In this document: positions 8,080 to 14,248 of the stretch, one piece after another
Layout of the letters: each line of letters opens with the position of its first letter
How positions within the stretch are numbered: the stretch's first letter is position 1
Source: Prevotellaceae bacterium
GTDB lineage: Bacteria > Bacteroidota > Bacteroidia > Bacteroidales > Bacteroidaceae
Assembly: GCA_021204885.1 (NCBI GenBank)
Contig: JAJPYP010000134.1
Location: forward strand, 1 to 14,248
Reading direction: 5' to 3'
DNA length: 14,248 bases
Translations under genes and position numbers: made by a program
The notes under the pieces: model-generated
Database searches by the model: none
The model's input: only the letters and a program-made list of their open reading frames with translations
Told to the model about the DNA's origin: nothing

Positions 8080-9279
8080 CTACTCCTTGGCCGGCTGCAA
8101 CCGCTGCAAGTCGGCACCCGTAGGCGCTTGGAACACCTTCAGTCCGAACTCGGGCACCATGGCCAGCACATGGTCGAAAAGGTCGGACTGTATGTCCTCG
8201 TAAGGAACCCAATCCTTCACCGTGGTATAGAAATAGATCTCCAACGGAATGCCGTACTCCGTGGGTTGCAGCTGGCGCACCATGCACGAAAGCTCGGTGC
8301 TGGTAGCGGGCAAGCTTTGGATGTAAGCCAATAAATAGGCACGCAGCACGCCTATGTTCACAGGCTTCTCCACCTGTTCCATATACGCCTTCAAGAGCGG
8401 CATCTTGCGGAATTTGGCCACCATCTGTGGCGTACAGAAGCACACGGTATTCATGTCGATGTTGATACTGCGCTTGATGCGCCGCCCGCCACTCTCCTTC
8501 ATGCCGCGCCAGTTCTGGAAAGAGTCGCTCACCAATATGTAAGGCGGAATGGTGACGATGGTATTGTCCCAGTTACGCACTTTGACCGTATTCAGCGCCA
8601 CCTCCACGACGGTACCGTTGGCCCCGTATTTAGGCACCTCAATCCAGTCGCCCACCTTCAACATGTCGTTGCCCGATAGCATCACACCGCTCACAAGCCC
8701 CGTGATGCTGTCCTTGAATATCAACATCAGCACCGCTGCCGACGCGCCCAAGCCCGCCAACAGCGTCAGGGGTGAACGGTCTATCAAGATGCCTATCAAC
8801 ACGATGGCACCGATAAACCACACAATCACCTGCATGGTCTGCAACAGCCCCTTCAACGGCCGCTTTTGCGATTGCTCTGTCTCGCTGTACACCTCGTAAC
8901 CCGCCTTCAAGAAAGCATGCAAGAAGCACAGGAAAGCCACGAGCATATATATCAGGCACACCCGTTGAATGAAATAGAGCAAGCCCGACAAGTGGTCGGC
9001 AAAAGCCACCGGAATAAGCAGGTAGATGATAAGCGGGGCCACGATGCGGCTCAACCGCGTCATTACCTTTTGGTCGAAGAGCACGTCATCCCACGTCACT
9101 TTGGTGTACTTCACGAAACGCGCCACCACCCGCAGCAACACCTTGCGACAAATGGCGTCGGCCACGTAAGCGATGATAAGCACCATGGCAAACGTGACGA
9201 ACGGCACGAGCTTCCCCGCCATAGCCGACGAAGAACCCCACCCCACCAACAACTCTTCTACATGCTCCAATATATGCAT
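8080..9279 (-). CDS. mechanosensitive ion channel, MscS family (YbdG-like)
   Basis: Tension-gated inner-membrane channel that releases solutes during hypo-osmotic shock. The 399-residue protein has hydrophobic segments at about 24-44, 77-98, 104-125 and 150-167. The pore helix and beta domain follow: LTLLAGLGASAAVLMLIFKD (171-190), GLVSGVMLSGNDMLKVGDWIEV (from 194), GANGTVVEVALNTVKVRNWD and TIPPYILVSDSFQNW. This pattern, with the long C-terminal cytoplasmic domain, resembles E. coli YbdG (about 415 residues) more than the 286-residue MscS. The ATG at 9279 follows a good promoter. It is divergent from the nitroreductase gene and probably transcribed alone, since the next minus-strand gene has its own promoter. 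No clear terminator was seen between its stop and that promoter. Confidence 0.93.
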   Translation of the reverse strand: MHILEHVEELLVGWGSSSAMAGKLVPFVTFAMVLIIAYVADAICRKVLLRVVARFVKYTKVTWDDVLFDQKVMTRLSRIVAPLIIYLLIPVAFADHLSGLLYFIQRVCLIYMLVAFLCFLHAFLKAGYEVYSETEQSQKRPLKGLLQTMQVIVWFIGAIVLIGILIDRSPLTLLAGLGASAAVLMLIFKDSITGLVSGVMLSGNDMLKVGDWIEVPKYGANGTVVEVALNTVKVRNWDNTIVTIPPYILVSDSFQNWRGMKESGGRRIKRSINIDMNTVCFCTPQMVAKFRKMPLLKAYMEQVEKPVNIGVLRAYLLAYIQSLPATSTELSCMVRQLQPTEYGIPLEIYFYTTVKDWVPYEDIQSDLFDHVLAMVPEFGLKVFQAPTGADLQRLQPAKE

Positions 9280-9323
9280 AACCTTAGCTTATTCCATACG
9301 TTTCCATATCATCTTTACGCCGT

Positions 9324-9354
9324 CAAAGTTACACTTTCCATTCGGTGTGCCAAC
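9324..9354 (-). promoter_or_regulatory. promoter for the MscS-family channel gene
   Basis: On the minus strand a -7 box TAACTTTG (9331-9324) matches TAnnTTTG. Nineteen bases upstream is GTTG (9354-9351), three of four bases matching the -33 box TTTG. It ends 45 bases before the channel start codon. Confidence 0.65.
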
Positions 9355-9425
9355 CATTACATAATATATTACACATTTCTTTAACAAATATCCTTGCCGG
9401 GCACGCATAATACCGTAATTATCTC

Positions 9426-9433
9426 TATATTTG
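9426..9433 (+). promoter_or_regulatory. -7 box for the nitroreductase gene
   Basis: TATATTTG matches the Bacteroidetes -7 consensus and lies 26 bases before the ATG. No TTTG is found 19-21 bases upstream. The box overlaps a palindrome TTTGTACAAA (9430-9439), a possible repressor site. Confidence 0.5.
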
Positions 9434-9459
9434 TACAAACTTTAAAACCCACATAACGT

Positions 9460-9990
9460 ATGAACGAGATTATAGCATGCCTCAAGACCCGCCGTAGCAT
9501 CCGCGATTTCGATACCGCCAAGATGCCGACAGAAGAAGTATTGAACCAGATTATCGAAGCCGGCATCTACGCCCCCACAGGTGCCGGATGGCAGTCGCCC
9601 ATCATCATCGCCGTTACCGACAAGGCCGTGCGCGACCGCTTGTCCAAGCTGAACGCCCAATGTCTCGGCATTACCACCGACCCCTTCTACGGAGCTCCCG
9701 TGGTACTCGTTGTCCTTGCCAACCGTGCCTATCCCACCTACGTGTACGACGGCTCGCTTGTCATGGGCAACCTGATGAACGCCGCCCATGCCCTTGGCGT
9801 AGACAGCTGCTGGATACACCGTGCCAAAGAGGTCTTCGGCTCCGAAGATGGCAAAGCCCTGTTGAAATCATGGGGCGTTGAAGGCGACTACGAAGGCATC
9901 GGCCATTGCGTATTGGGCTACCGCAGCGCAAGCTGTCCCGAGCCTGTAGCCAAGCCCCGCAAGCCGGACTACGTACACTACGTGAAGTAA
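9460..9990 (+). CDS. nitroreductase family protein (FMN-dependent)
   Basis: Flavin-dependent oxidoreductase of the small nitroreductase family; the physiological substrate is unknown. The 176-residue protein has RRSIRDF (11-17), the usual FMN-phosphate-binding N-terminus, then APTGAGWQSP (38-47), which sits where relatives have the APS-N-QPW motif. A central helix follows with GNLMNAAHALGVDSCW, and a C-terminal GYR segment followed by a KPRK basic patch. It is probably a cytoplasmic homodimer (family knowledge). The ATG at 9460 follows a -7 box after a short leader. It stands alone, divergent from the MscS-type channel, and is followed by a repeat-rich intergenic region. BluB, the nitroreductase-like enzyme that makes dimethylbenzimidazole, was considered because of the nearby B12 genes, but length and motifs do not fit. 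Confidence 0.92.
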   Translation: MNEIIACLKTRRSIRDFDTAKMPTEEVLNQIIEAGIYAPTGAGWQSPIIIAVTDKAVRDRLSKLNAQCLGITTDPFYGAPVVLVVLANRAYPTYVYDGSLVMGNLMNAAHALGVDSCWIHRAKEVFGSEDGKALLKSWGVEGDYEGIGHCVLGYRSASCPEPVAKPRKPDYVHYVK

Positions 9991-10049
9991 TCGCAGCACG
10001 GCAATTTCCGCCGCTTCGAGGAGGAGACATGACTCCCCTGCCAATCTTA

Positions 10050-10068
10050 AAAATCGACCAGCGATTTT
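10050..10068 (+). terminator. weak hairpin after the nitroreductase gene
   Basis: AAAATCG (10050-10056) pairs with CGATTTT (10062-10068) around ACCAG, 59 bases after the stop codon. The T residues lie in the stem and no separate U-tract follows, so terminator function is uncertain. Confidence 0.25.
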
Positions 10069-10081
10069 CCATGGATTCTGT

Positions 10082-10218
10082 GCTTGTACAAGCAAAGGGT
10101 GATTGCTTGTACAAGCAAAGGGTGCTTACTTGTGGAACCGTACGATTACCGTAGCACAACCGCAGACCGCTTGGTTGTACAAGTGCAGACGGCTTGCTTG
10201 TACAAGTAAAGGGTGATT
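10082..10218. repeat. 23-bp imperfect tandem repeat array built on the palindrome GCTTGTACAAGC
   Basis: Six units, one of them 22 bases. The 8-base core TTGTACAA starts at 10084, 10107, 10175 and 10198; degenerate versions TTGTGGAA and TAGCACAA sit at 10130 and 10152, in register. Units 1 and 2 share GCTTGTACAAGCAAAGGGTG; the last unit differs from that stretch at one base. Units 4 and 5 share GCAGAC-GCTT. A 23-base period excludes a coding repeat. Units are head to tail without spacers, so this is not CRISPR. Possible roles are an operator array or a dispersed intergenic palindromic element. Confidence 0.85.
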
Positions 10219-10464
10219 GGATATGGAAATGCGGAGGGGCGGAATGGGATAGGCAAGATTGTATTTTCCAAAATCAGTGGGTCCTTTCATGCCATTCTTG
10301 GCCAGATTGTCTTGATATTTCGTAATCGCTTCCAACCCCGTCCAAATGGGGGCAAAATGGGCGTTTTTGTCAGATTGACAACAGTTCCGGGGTTATTATA
10401 GCATATTGTCCAAGCAGTGCATGGATTGCATGGCAATCGTCCAATTTTAACAATCGGCAGAAAT

Positions 10465-10559
10465 TCATCTCTATAGAGATGAGGTGCTCATCTCTACATT
10501 CGTTAGGGTATAAGCAATGTAGAGATGACACTTTGTTCAATGCGGAGATTAGACCCTAA
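10465..10559. other. four-arm set of mutually exclusive hairpins with possible pseudoknot
   Basis: Arm 1 (TCATCTCTA, 10465-10473) and arm 2 (TAGAGATGA, 10474-10482) form an 18-base perfect palindrome. Arm 2 extended by one G (10474-10483) pairs over ten bases with arm 3 (10487-10496) around GTG. Arm 3 extended (TCATCTCTACATT, 10488-10500) pairs over 13 bases with arm 4 (AATGTAGAGATGA, 10516-10528) around a 15-base loop. In that loop TTAGGGT (10503-10509) is complementary to ACCCTAA (10553-10559), which could close a pseudoknot. The pairings are seen in the sequence; transcription is not shown. Confidence 0.6.
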
Positions 10560-10597
10560 GGAATGCGTTGATGAAGTCGTAAAGAACACATTCCATG

Positions 10598-10616
10598 CAC
10601 CCCAAGAAATGGGGTG
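10598..10616. other. GC-rich stem-loop
   Basis: CACCCCA (10598-10604) and TGGGGTG (10610-10616) form a perfect seven-base stem with loop AGAAA. No U-tract follows on either strand. It is the next structure after the four-arm hairpin set. Confidence 0.5.
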
Positions 10617-10645
10617 TTGTCAACATATCCGTGCGAAGATAGATA

Positions 10646-10681
10646 GGCTCGAGTTCCCTTTTATGAATGGGGAACTCTGCC
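10646..10681 (-). terminator. possible terminator of the fimbrial operon
   Basis: GAGTTCCC (10651-10658) pairs perfectly with GGGAACTC (10670-10677). Beyond a small internal loop, GGC (10646-10648) pairs with GCC (10679-10681). The hairpin begins 12 bases past the stop codon of the last fimbrial gene. Only scattered T residues follow on the minus strand, so a factor-assisted or processing role is also possible. Confidence 0.4.
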
Positions 10682-10693
10682 ATGATGTGGCAT

Positions 10694-12133
10694 CTATACA
10701 AAATGCCATGAAGTGCCTGACATCTCTATTCTCAATTTGTACGTTCTTGTATGAGTTGCCGTTCCACTTTCGTTTGTAGTTTCCCACTGTGCGGTAACAA
10801 TGAAATTATATTTATACCCTGACGATGCCGTAAGAGTGGTTACGGTAAGTGTTTTAGTATCTTCATTCCATGACATCTGCGCATTATCTGTATTGGTATA
10901 CTCCCAATTAAATGAGACATCACCAGTCACAGTCTCTTCGGTATCCAAATCTTTCAGTATTGGTTCAATGGTAAAACTACTTGTAATGGTGCAGATTTTA
11001 ATATAATATGGATAAGATGCGTCATATCTATCATCATTGACATATTGCATTTCCGGTGTACCAGTAGCTGCCATCCATGTCGTAACCTCTACAGAAAAAT
11101 CATATCTGTCGAGCGTAAGCGATATAGGATAGATGTTGTTGCGTGGAATATCCTCTCTGGCAGTGGTGGCTGAATAGGTCACTCCATCATATTTATCATA
11201 CTTCCCGGTACTTGTAGAAACTATCTCAATAGTATAACCATCGTTTGACCGGTTGCTTTCATTCACATAGAACGCCAATGTCGTCGTTTCTCCTTTGTAA
11301 AGCGTCATGCCGTTTTCACCTACAAATGAAGCCTCGCCATTATATGATATGGTCTCACCACTGGCACTATCGCTAAACAAGTCTACTTTATCAGCGGTAC
11401 CGGTAAATGTGAAGCTATCAAGCGGTACGTCTACATCAGAATCTCCTTGCACGCTCAGCTGCACCTTGCTCACCAAGCGGTCAAGCCCGCAGGTAACGGT
11501 ATATGCTTTGCCTGCCGTTATGGTGGCTTCGTTCTTCCCGCTCATGGGAATGTATCGGCCGCTCGCTATATCCACCTTGGAGGCAGGGTCGCCCACGGCA
11601 AAGGCAAGGTCGCTTTCAATGATTTCATCGCCTTCGTTTTTGGCAATAAGCGTAGTCCATTTATCGCAATCCATGTCATCCCAGTTGGAGAAGGCGTAGA
11701 TGGTCTTCGTGCCTGCCGTAAGGTTGTCCAATTCCTTCACATACTCCGTCAGGTTGCCATTACTTGCATCGCTTGAATAATCTTCACCTGTAGTAAAGTC
11801 TGGCTGTATCTTCTTTTCAATCTTTCCCGTCTCATCCACGATAAACACACAGAGCGTGTGCATGAACTCTCCCTCTTCGGCGTTGGCATCGTAATCGGTC
11901 GTGCGGGTAACATACAGTGCGCCCATATCCTTGGCCGATATGACAAGGCGCACGTGCGTCTGCCCGCCAAGGGAAGTCGCTTCATCAGTGCCGGCGGCAG
12001 ACATCCCTTCGGGTTCACCCGTATCGAGTATGCAGGAGTAGAGCAAGCCACACGTTAGCAGCCACACCGTCGCCCACAAGCCCGCAAGATGCCTTCGGCC
12101 TCCTACCTTATTATATACCGCTTCATGTCTCAT
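10694..12133 (-). CDS. fimbrillin-like lipoprotein with extra C-terminal domain
   Basis: Likely structural or tip subunit of a Bacteroidales type V (FimA/Mfa1-like) pilus. The 479-residue protein has a long basic N-terminus and a hydrophobic segment ending in the lipobox LYSC, so Cys34 is the probable lipidation site after SPII cleavage. The fimbrillin pattern follows: a first beta domain, IPMSG (195-199), RLVSKV (219-224), and RNNIYPISL (331-339) with W353, which in the neighbouring fimbrillin is the end of the protein. Here about 115 further residues (365-479) form what looks like another beta-rich, Ig-like domain, with no family named. Last gene of the operon, 12 bases after the previous one. 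GC content falls sharply in the 3' half. Assignment as fimbrillin is good; stalk versus tip is open. Confidence 0.72.
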   Translation of the reverse strand: MRHEAVYNKVGGRRHLAGLWATVWLLTCGLLYSCILDTGEPEGMSAAGTDEATSLGGQTHVRLVISAKDMGALYVTRTTDYDANAEEGEFMHTLCVFIVDETGKIEKKIQPDFTTGEDYSSDASNGNLTEYVKELDNLTAGTKTIYAFSNWDDMDCDKWTTLIAKNEGDEIIESDLAFAVGDPASKVDIASGRYIPMSGKNEATITAGKAYTVTCGLDRLVSKVQLSVQGDSDVDVPLDSFTFTGTADKVDLFSDSASGETISYNGEASFVGENGMTLYKGETTTLAFYVNESNRSNDGYTIEIVSTSTGKYDKYDGVTYSATTAREDIPRNNIYPISLTLDRYDFSVEVTTWMAATGTPEMQYVNDDRYDASYPYYIKICTITSSFTIEPILKDLDTEETVTGDVSFNWEYTNTDNAQMSWNEDTKTLTVTTLTASSGYKYNFIVTAQWETTNESGTATHTRTYKLRIEMSGTSWHFV

Positions 12134-12145
12134 GGTTTTGTCTCC

Positions 12146-13315
12146 TTAAAAGTCAATCTCCTCCTCATCGAGCAACGTCCAGTTCTCCACATAGACCGCC
12201 TTGTTGCCGGCAGATACGGTTACATGGAAGCGGTAAAGGTTGTTGCGCTGTATGTCGAAGCGGTCGCCGTCGCTATATGAATTGTCCGTCTCGCCATCCG
12301 TGTAGTTGGCAAAGTAGATATCATGGGTATCGCCGCCCTCTACAGCGATCGTTATAGAGGCATAGTCGTCCGCATTGGTGGTGTTCGAGTATTCAGGCAG
12401 ATAAGCCACCCAAGTCTCGTACTGCCCGTTCTGTACATCGGCCTCCTGCTCTTTATAGAAAGACATGCTGTTGCTTGCCGCGTCGCTGTCATTGGCACCG
12501 TTGTTCACCAAGTGTACATCCTGAAGATAATCTTTGCTCCAATCCGCGCCATGGTCGTAATCGTCTTGCGAATAGACCTTGTCGGGCGCACAATAGCCCT
12601 TGGCATTGTAGCGGTGCAGGGTCACGTCGCTGAAAGCCACGCCCTCGCTTTCGAGTATCACCTGCACTTTGGCCATGGCACGCAGCAGGGTGACAGGCTC
12701 GCTCAGCGTCACGGCCTTTCCCTGCTCGAAGGTATAACCCGAATAGGCATGGATGCCGTAGAAGGGGATGCGCCTGTCTTCCGACGGCATAAGGGCGGTG
12801 CCGTCATCACCCACAAAGGCATTGTATGTGGCTGCTTCGCACGCTTCGTCGATGTTGGTAAAGTACCCGTCAGGATAATTGTCCGTTCCCCAGTTGGCCA
12901 ACACCATGATCTTGAAGCTGCCAAGGTCTGTCACCTCGTCAGCGGTCACCTCGCCATAAAGGGTGTACTCGGTGTAGTTCTTGCCGGTAGAGGTTGCCAT
13001 GTACGTAGGCTCGAAACGGGCTATGAAGGTGTCGTTTCCGTCGTTGTCCGGGTCGTTGGTGAAGAAGTAGACGCGGTAGTCGCCGCCATCAAGGTCGATG
13101 TAGTTCTCGTAAGTGCTGCCATCTTCGTAACCGTCGCTCCTTGTGGAGGCCATGGAAGCGGTGCGTATGGTGATGCCCACGTTCACCGTGTTGTCACTGC
13201 CGGCTGCCGTGTCTGCATAGTCGTCGTACACGCACGAGGCGCACGCCATCAGCAAGGCTGCGCCGCAAAGAGCTGCCTTGATGTATGCTCGTTGTCGATA
13301 GTTTCCTTTCCGCAT
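12146..13315 (-). CDS. fimbrillin family lipoprotein
   Basis: Predicted pilus subunit of the Bacteroidales fimbrillin superfamily, exported as a lipoprotein and assembled on the outer membrane. The 389-residue protein starts with a basic stretch and a hydrophobic segment ending LLMACASC; Cys25 (LMAC) or Cys28 is the lipidated residue. The mature part is acidic and rich in Tyr, Asp and Thr. It shows the fimbrillin landmarks IPFYG (183-187), RAMAKV (212-217) and RNNLYRFHV (357-365), then VENW near the C-terminus. Length is usual for the family. In Porphyromonas such precursors are cut by an arginine-specific protease and polymerise by strand exchange; arginines at 51 and 59 lie in a suitable region, but this is inference. 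It lies 18 bases after the anchor gene and 12 before the next fimbrillin-like gene. Confidence 0.8.
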   Translation of the reverse strand: MRKGNYRQRAYIKAALCGAALLMACASCVYDDYADTAAGSDNTVNVGITIRTASMASTRSDGYEDGSTYENYIDLDGGDYRVYFFTNDPDNDGNDTFIARFEPTYMATSTGKNYTEYTLYGEVTADEVTDLGSFKIMVLANWGTDNYPDGYFTNIDEACEAATYNAFVGDDGTALMPSEDRRIPFYGIHAYSGYTFEQGKAVTLSEPVTLLRAMAKVQVILESEGVAFSDVTLHRYNAKGYCAPDKVYSQDDYDHGADWSKDYLQDVHLVNNGANDSDAASNSMSFYKEQEADVQNGQYETWVAYLPEYSNTTNADDYASITIAVEGGDTHDIYFANYTDGETDNSYSDGDRFDIQRNNLYRFHVTVSAGNKAVYVENWTLLDEEEIDF

Positions 13316-13333
13316 AACGCACCCTTTCCTTCG

Positions 13334-14248
13334 TTACAGGCTGGCGTTCTGCAACACCACCTTCCAAGAGTTGATGTAGATGTAGGCGTCCATCCACGTC
13401 TCGCCTCCGCCTTCCACGCTCTCGTTAAGGAAGAACACCATGTCCCATTCGTCCTGACGGTCCAAGTACTCTTGGTCGTCCATGCCGCTGTTGTAGAAGC
13501 CCTTCACAAGCAAGGCGTAGTCTATGAGCGGGATGGAGAACACCACGCTGCCCGTCTCGTTGTTGGTGACGGTAAGGCGCGTACTGTGGTCGGCCATCAC
13601 ACGCGCGGTGGTAAGCTCGGCGATGGCGGCGCTGTAGGTGGAACGGGTGGAAGCGGTGCTTTCCGTATCGTCCATGCCTGCCTCCCCTTGGTCCGTATGC
13701 CAAGCGTAGTAGGTTATCTGCTCGTCCTGTAGCACGCTGTTGTCCCAAGCCATGCTGCCGTTGTCATCGGTAATGGCAAAGGTGAACTTGTCCTTGTCTA
13801 CCGCCGTACCGGACAGGTGTTGCAATACCACGCGGAACACGTTGGTGTCCTTCACCAAAGAGACGGTGTAGGTATAGGTGCCTGCATCTTCGGGGAACGT
13901 CTGCCCGGCCAAGTAGCCATGGAACAGGCGGTCAAGGTCGGTGTCCACGTAGGCCGTGCCGTCGGCATCGCACTCGCGGTTCAGCGTGCAGCCAAGCTCC
14001 GTGGCAACGGTAGACTGCGGTATGCTGAACGAGCCGTTGTCGGTGGTGCCGCCCCATACGAGCAGGTCATACTCGCCGGGGTCGACATCCACGTCCATCA
14101 CGTATCCATCCTCGGACAGCGCATCGCCCCGCTCGGTCTTCTGCCAAGCAACACGGCCGCCACTGTCTACAAGATAGAGCGTCACCCACTCCACTTCATG
14201 GGCAAAGGCGTCGGCATACTTCATGTTGTAGTCGTACTTGAACTTAAC
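13334..14248 (-). CDS. FimB/Mfa2 family fimbrial anchor subunit, 5' end outside the window
   Basis: Predicted base or anchor lipoprotein that fixes the pilus to the outer membrane and limits its length, as Mfa2 and FimB do in Porphyromonas gingivalis. The frame is open to the window edge; 304 residues are visible, beginning VKFKYDYNMKYADAF, the typical block shortly after the lipidated cysteine in this family. The signal peptide and lipobox are therefore just outside. Further family marks are the YDLLVWGG segment, the FRVVLQHLSG segment, a domain with RLTVTN and a C-terminal block ending WMDAYIYINSWKVVLQN. An ATG at 14224 is internal to the conserved block and is not the start. First visible gene of the operon; the promoter lies outside. 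The two fimbrillin-like genes follow closely. Confidence 0.85.
   Translation of the reverse strand, partial: VKFKYDYNMKYADAFAHEVEWVTLYLVDSGGRVAWQKTERGDALSEDGYVMDVDVDPGEYDLLVWGGTTDNGSFSIPQSTVATELGCTLNRECDADGTAYVDTDLDRLFHGYLAGQTFPEDAGTYTYTVSLVKDTNVFRVVLQHLSGTAVDKDKFTFAITDDNGSMAWDNSVLQDEQITYYAWHTDQGEAGMDDTESTASTRSTYSAAIAELTTARVMADHSTRLTVTNNETGSVVFSIPLIDYALLVKGFYNSGMDDQEYLDRQDEWDMVFFLNESVEGGGETWMDAYIYINSWKVVLQNASL

Larger units (their letters stand above)
9991..10693. other. 703-base convergent intergenic region, no supported gene
   Basis: It lies between the stop of the nitroreductase gene (plus) and the stop of the last fimbrial gene (minus). It holds a 23-base tandem repeat array (10082-10218) and many short inverted repeats, listed separately. 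Two minor ones are TTGTCA/TGACAA (10367-10381) and GATTGC/GCAATC (10424-10438), each with a three-base loop. Open frames of 60-84 codons cross the region on both strands, but each runs through the repeats or hairpins and shows no recognisable domain. No TAnnTTTG box was seen that would start a transcript inside it. Confidence 0.7.

Noticed and set aside
9460..9990. Nitroreductase gene as BluB, the dimethylbenzimidazole synthase
   Set aside because: The protein is shorter than BluB and its N-terminus reads RRSIRDF rather than the RRD-x-R pattern of BluB; it is also in a separate transcription unit from the B12 genes.
10082..10218. CRISPR array
   Set aside because: Units are contiguous and 23 bases long with no spacers, and no cas genes are present.
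10126..10335. 69-codon minus-strand open frame
   Set aside because: Its 3' half is translated repeat array, and no domain or start context supports it.
10525..10779. 84-codon plus-strand open frame
   Set aside because: It runs through two strong stem-loops and into the opposite-strand fimbrial gene, has no recognisable motif and no promoter box.

Overview
The window comes from a member of the Bacteroidales, probably Bacteroides or a close relative. Three signs support this: several promoters of the Bacteroidetes type (TTTG, about 19 bases, then TAnnTTTG), starts without clear Shine-Dalgarno sequences, and an operon of FimB/Mfa2 and fimbrillin lipoproteins, a pilus type restricted to this group.

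Layout. Bases 1-940 hold the 3' part of an alpha/beta hydrolase. A tRNA-Gly(CCC) lies on the minus strand at 1011-1083 with its own promoter and a likely terminator. Bases 1258-7831 form a B12 (cobalamin) locus made of two converging arms: cobU-cobT-cobS-cobC on the plus strand and cobQ-cobD-cbiB on the minus strand, with stop codons 17 bases apart. Together they encode the late half of the pathway: side-chain amidation and aminopropanol attachment (CobQ, CobD, CbiB), activation by GTP (CobU), lower-ligand activation (CobT), joining (CobS) and final dephosphorylation (CobC). Ring-building genes, the adenosyltransferase and transporters are not in the window. Neither arm has a recognisable cobalamin riboswitch. 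The cobQ arm instead has a strong promoter and a short leader ending in an intrinsic-terminator hairpin whose U-tract abuts the cobQ start codon, with an alternative hairpin that would bury that codon.

Bases 8080-9279 encode a YbdG-like MscS-family channel (minus), divergent from a small nitroreductase-family flavoprotein (9460-9990, plus). A 703-base convergent intergenic region follows. It contains a 23-base tandem repeat array built on a TTGTACAA palindrome, then a cluster of stem-loops including a four-arm set of mutually exclusive hairpins with a possible pseudoknot.

Bases 10694-14248 are a minus-strand fimbrial operon read from the right edge: a FimB/Mfa2-type anchor (5' end outside the window), then two fimbrillin-like lipoproteins. 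The last has an added C-terminal domain and a clear drop in GC content over its distal half.
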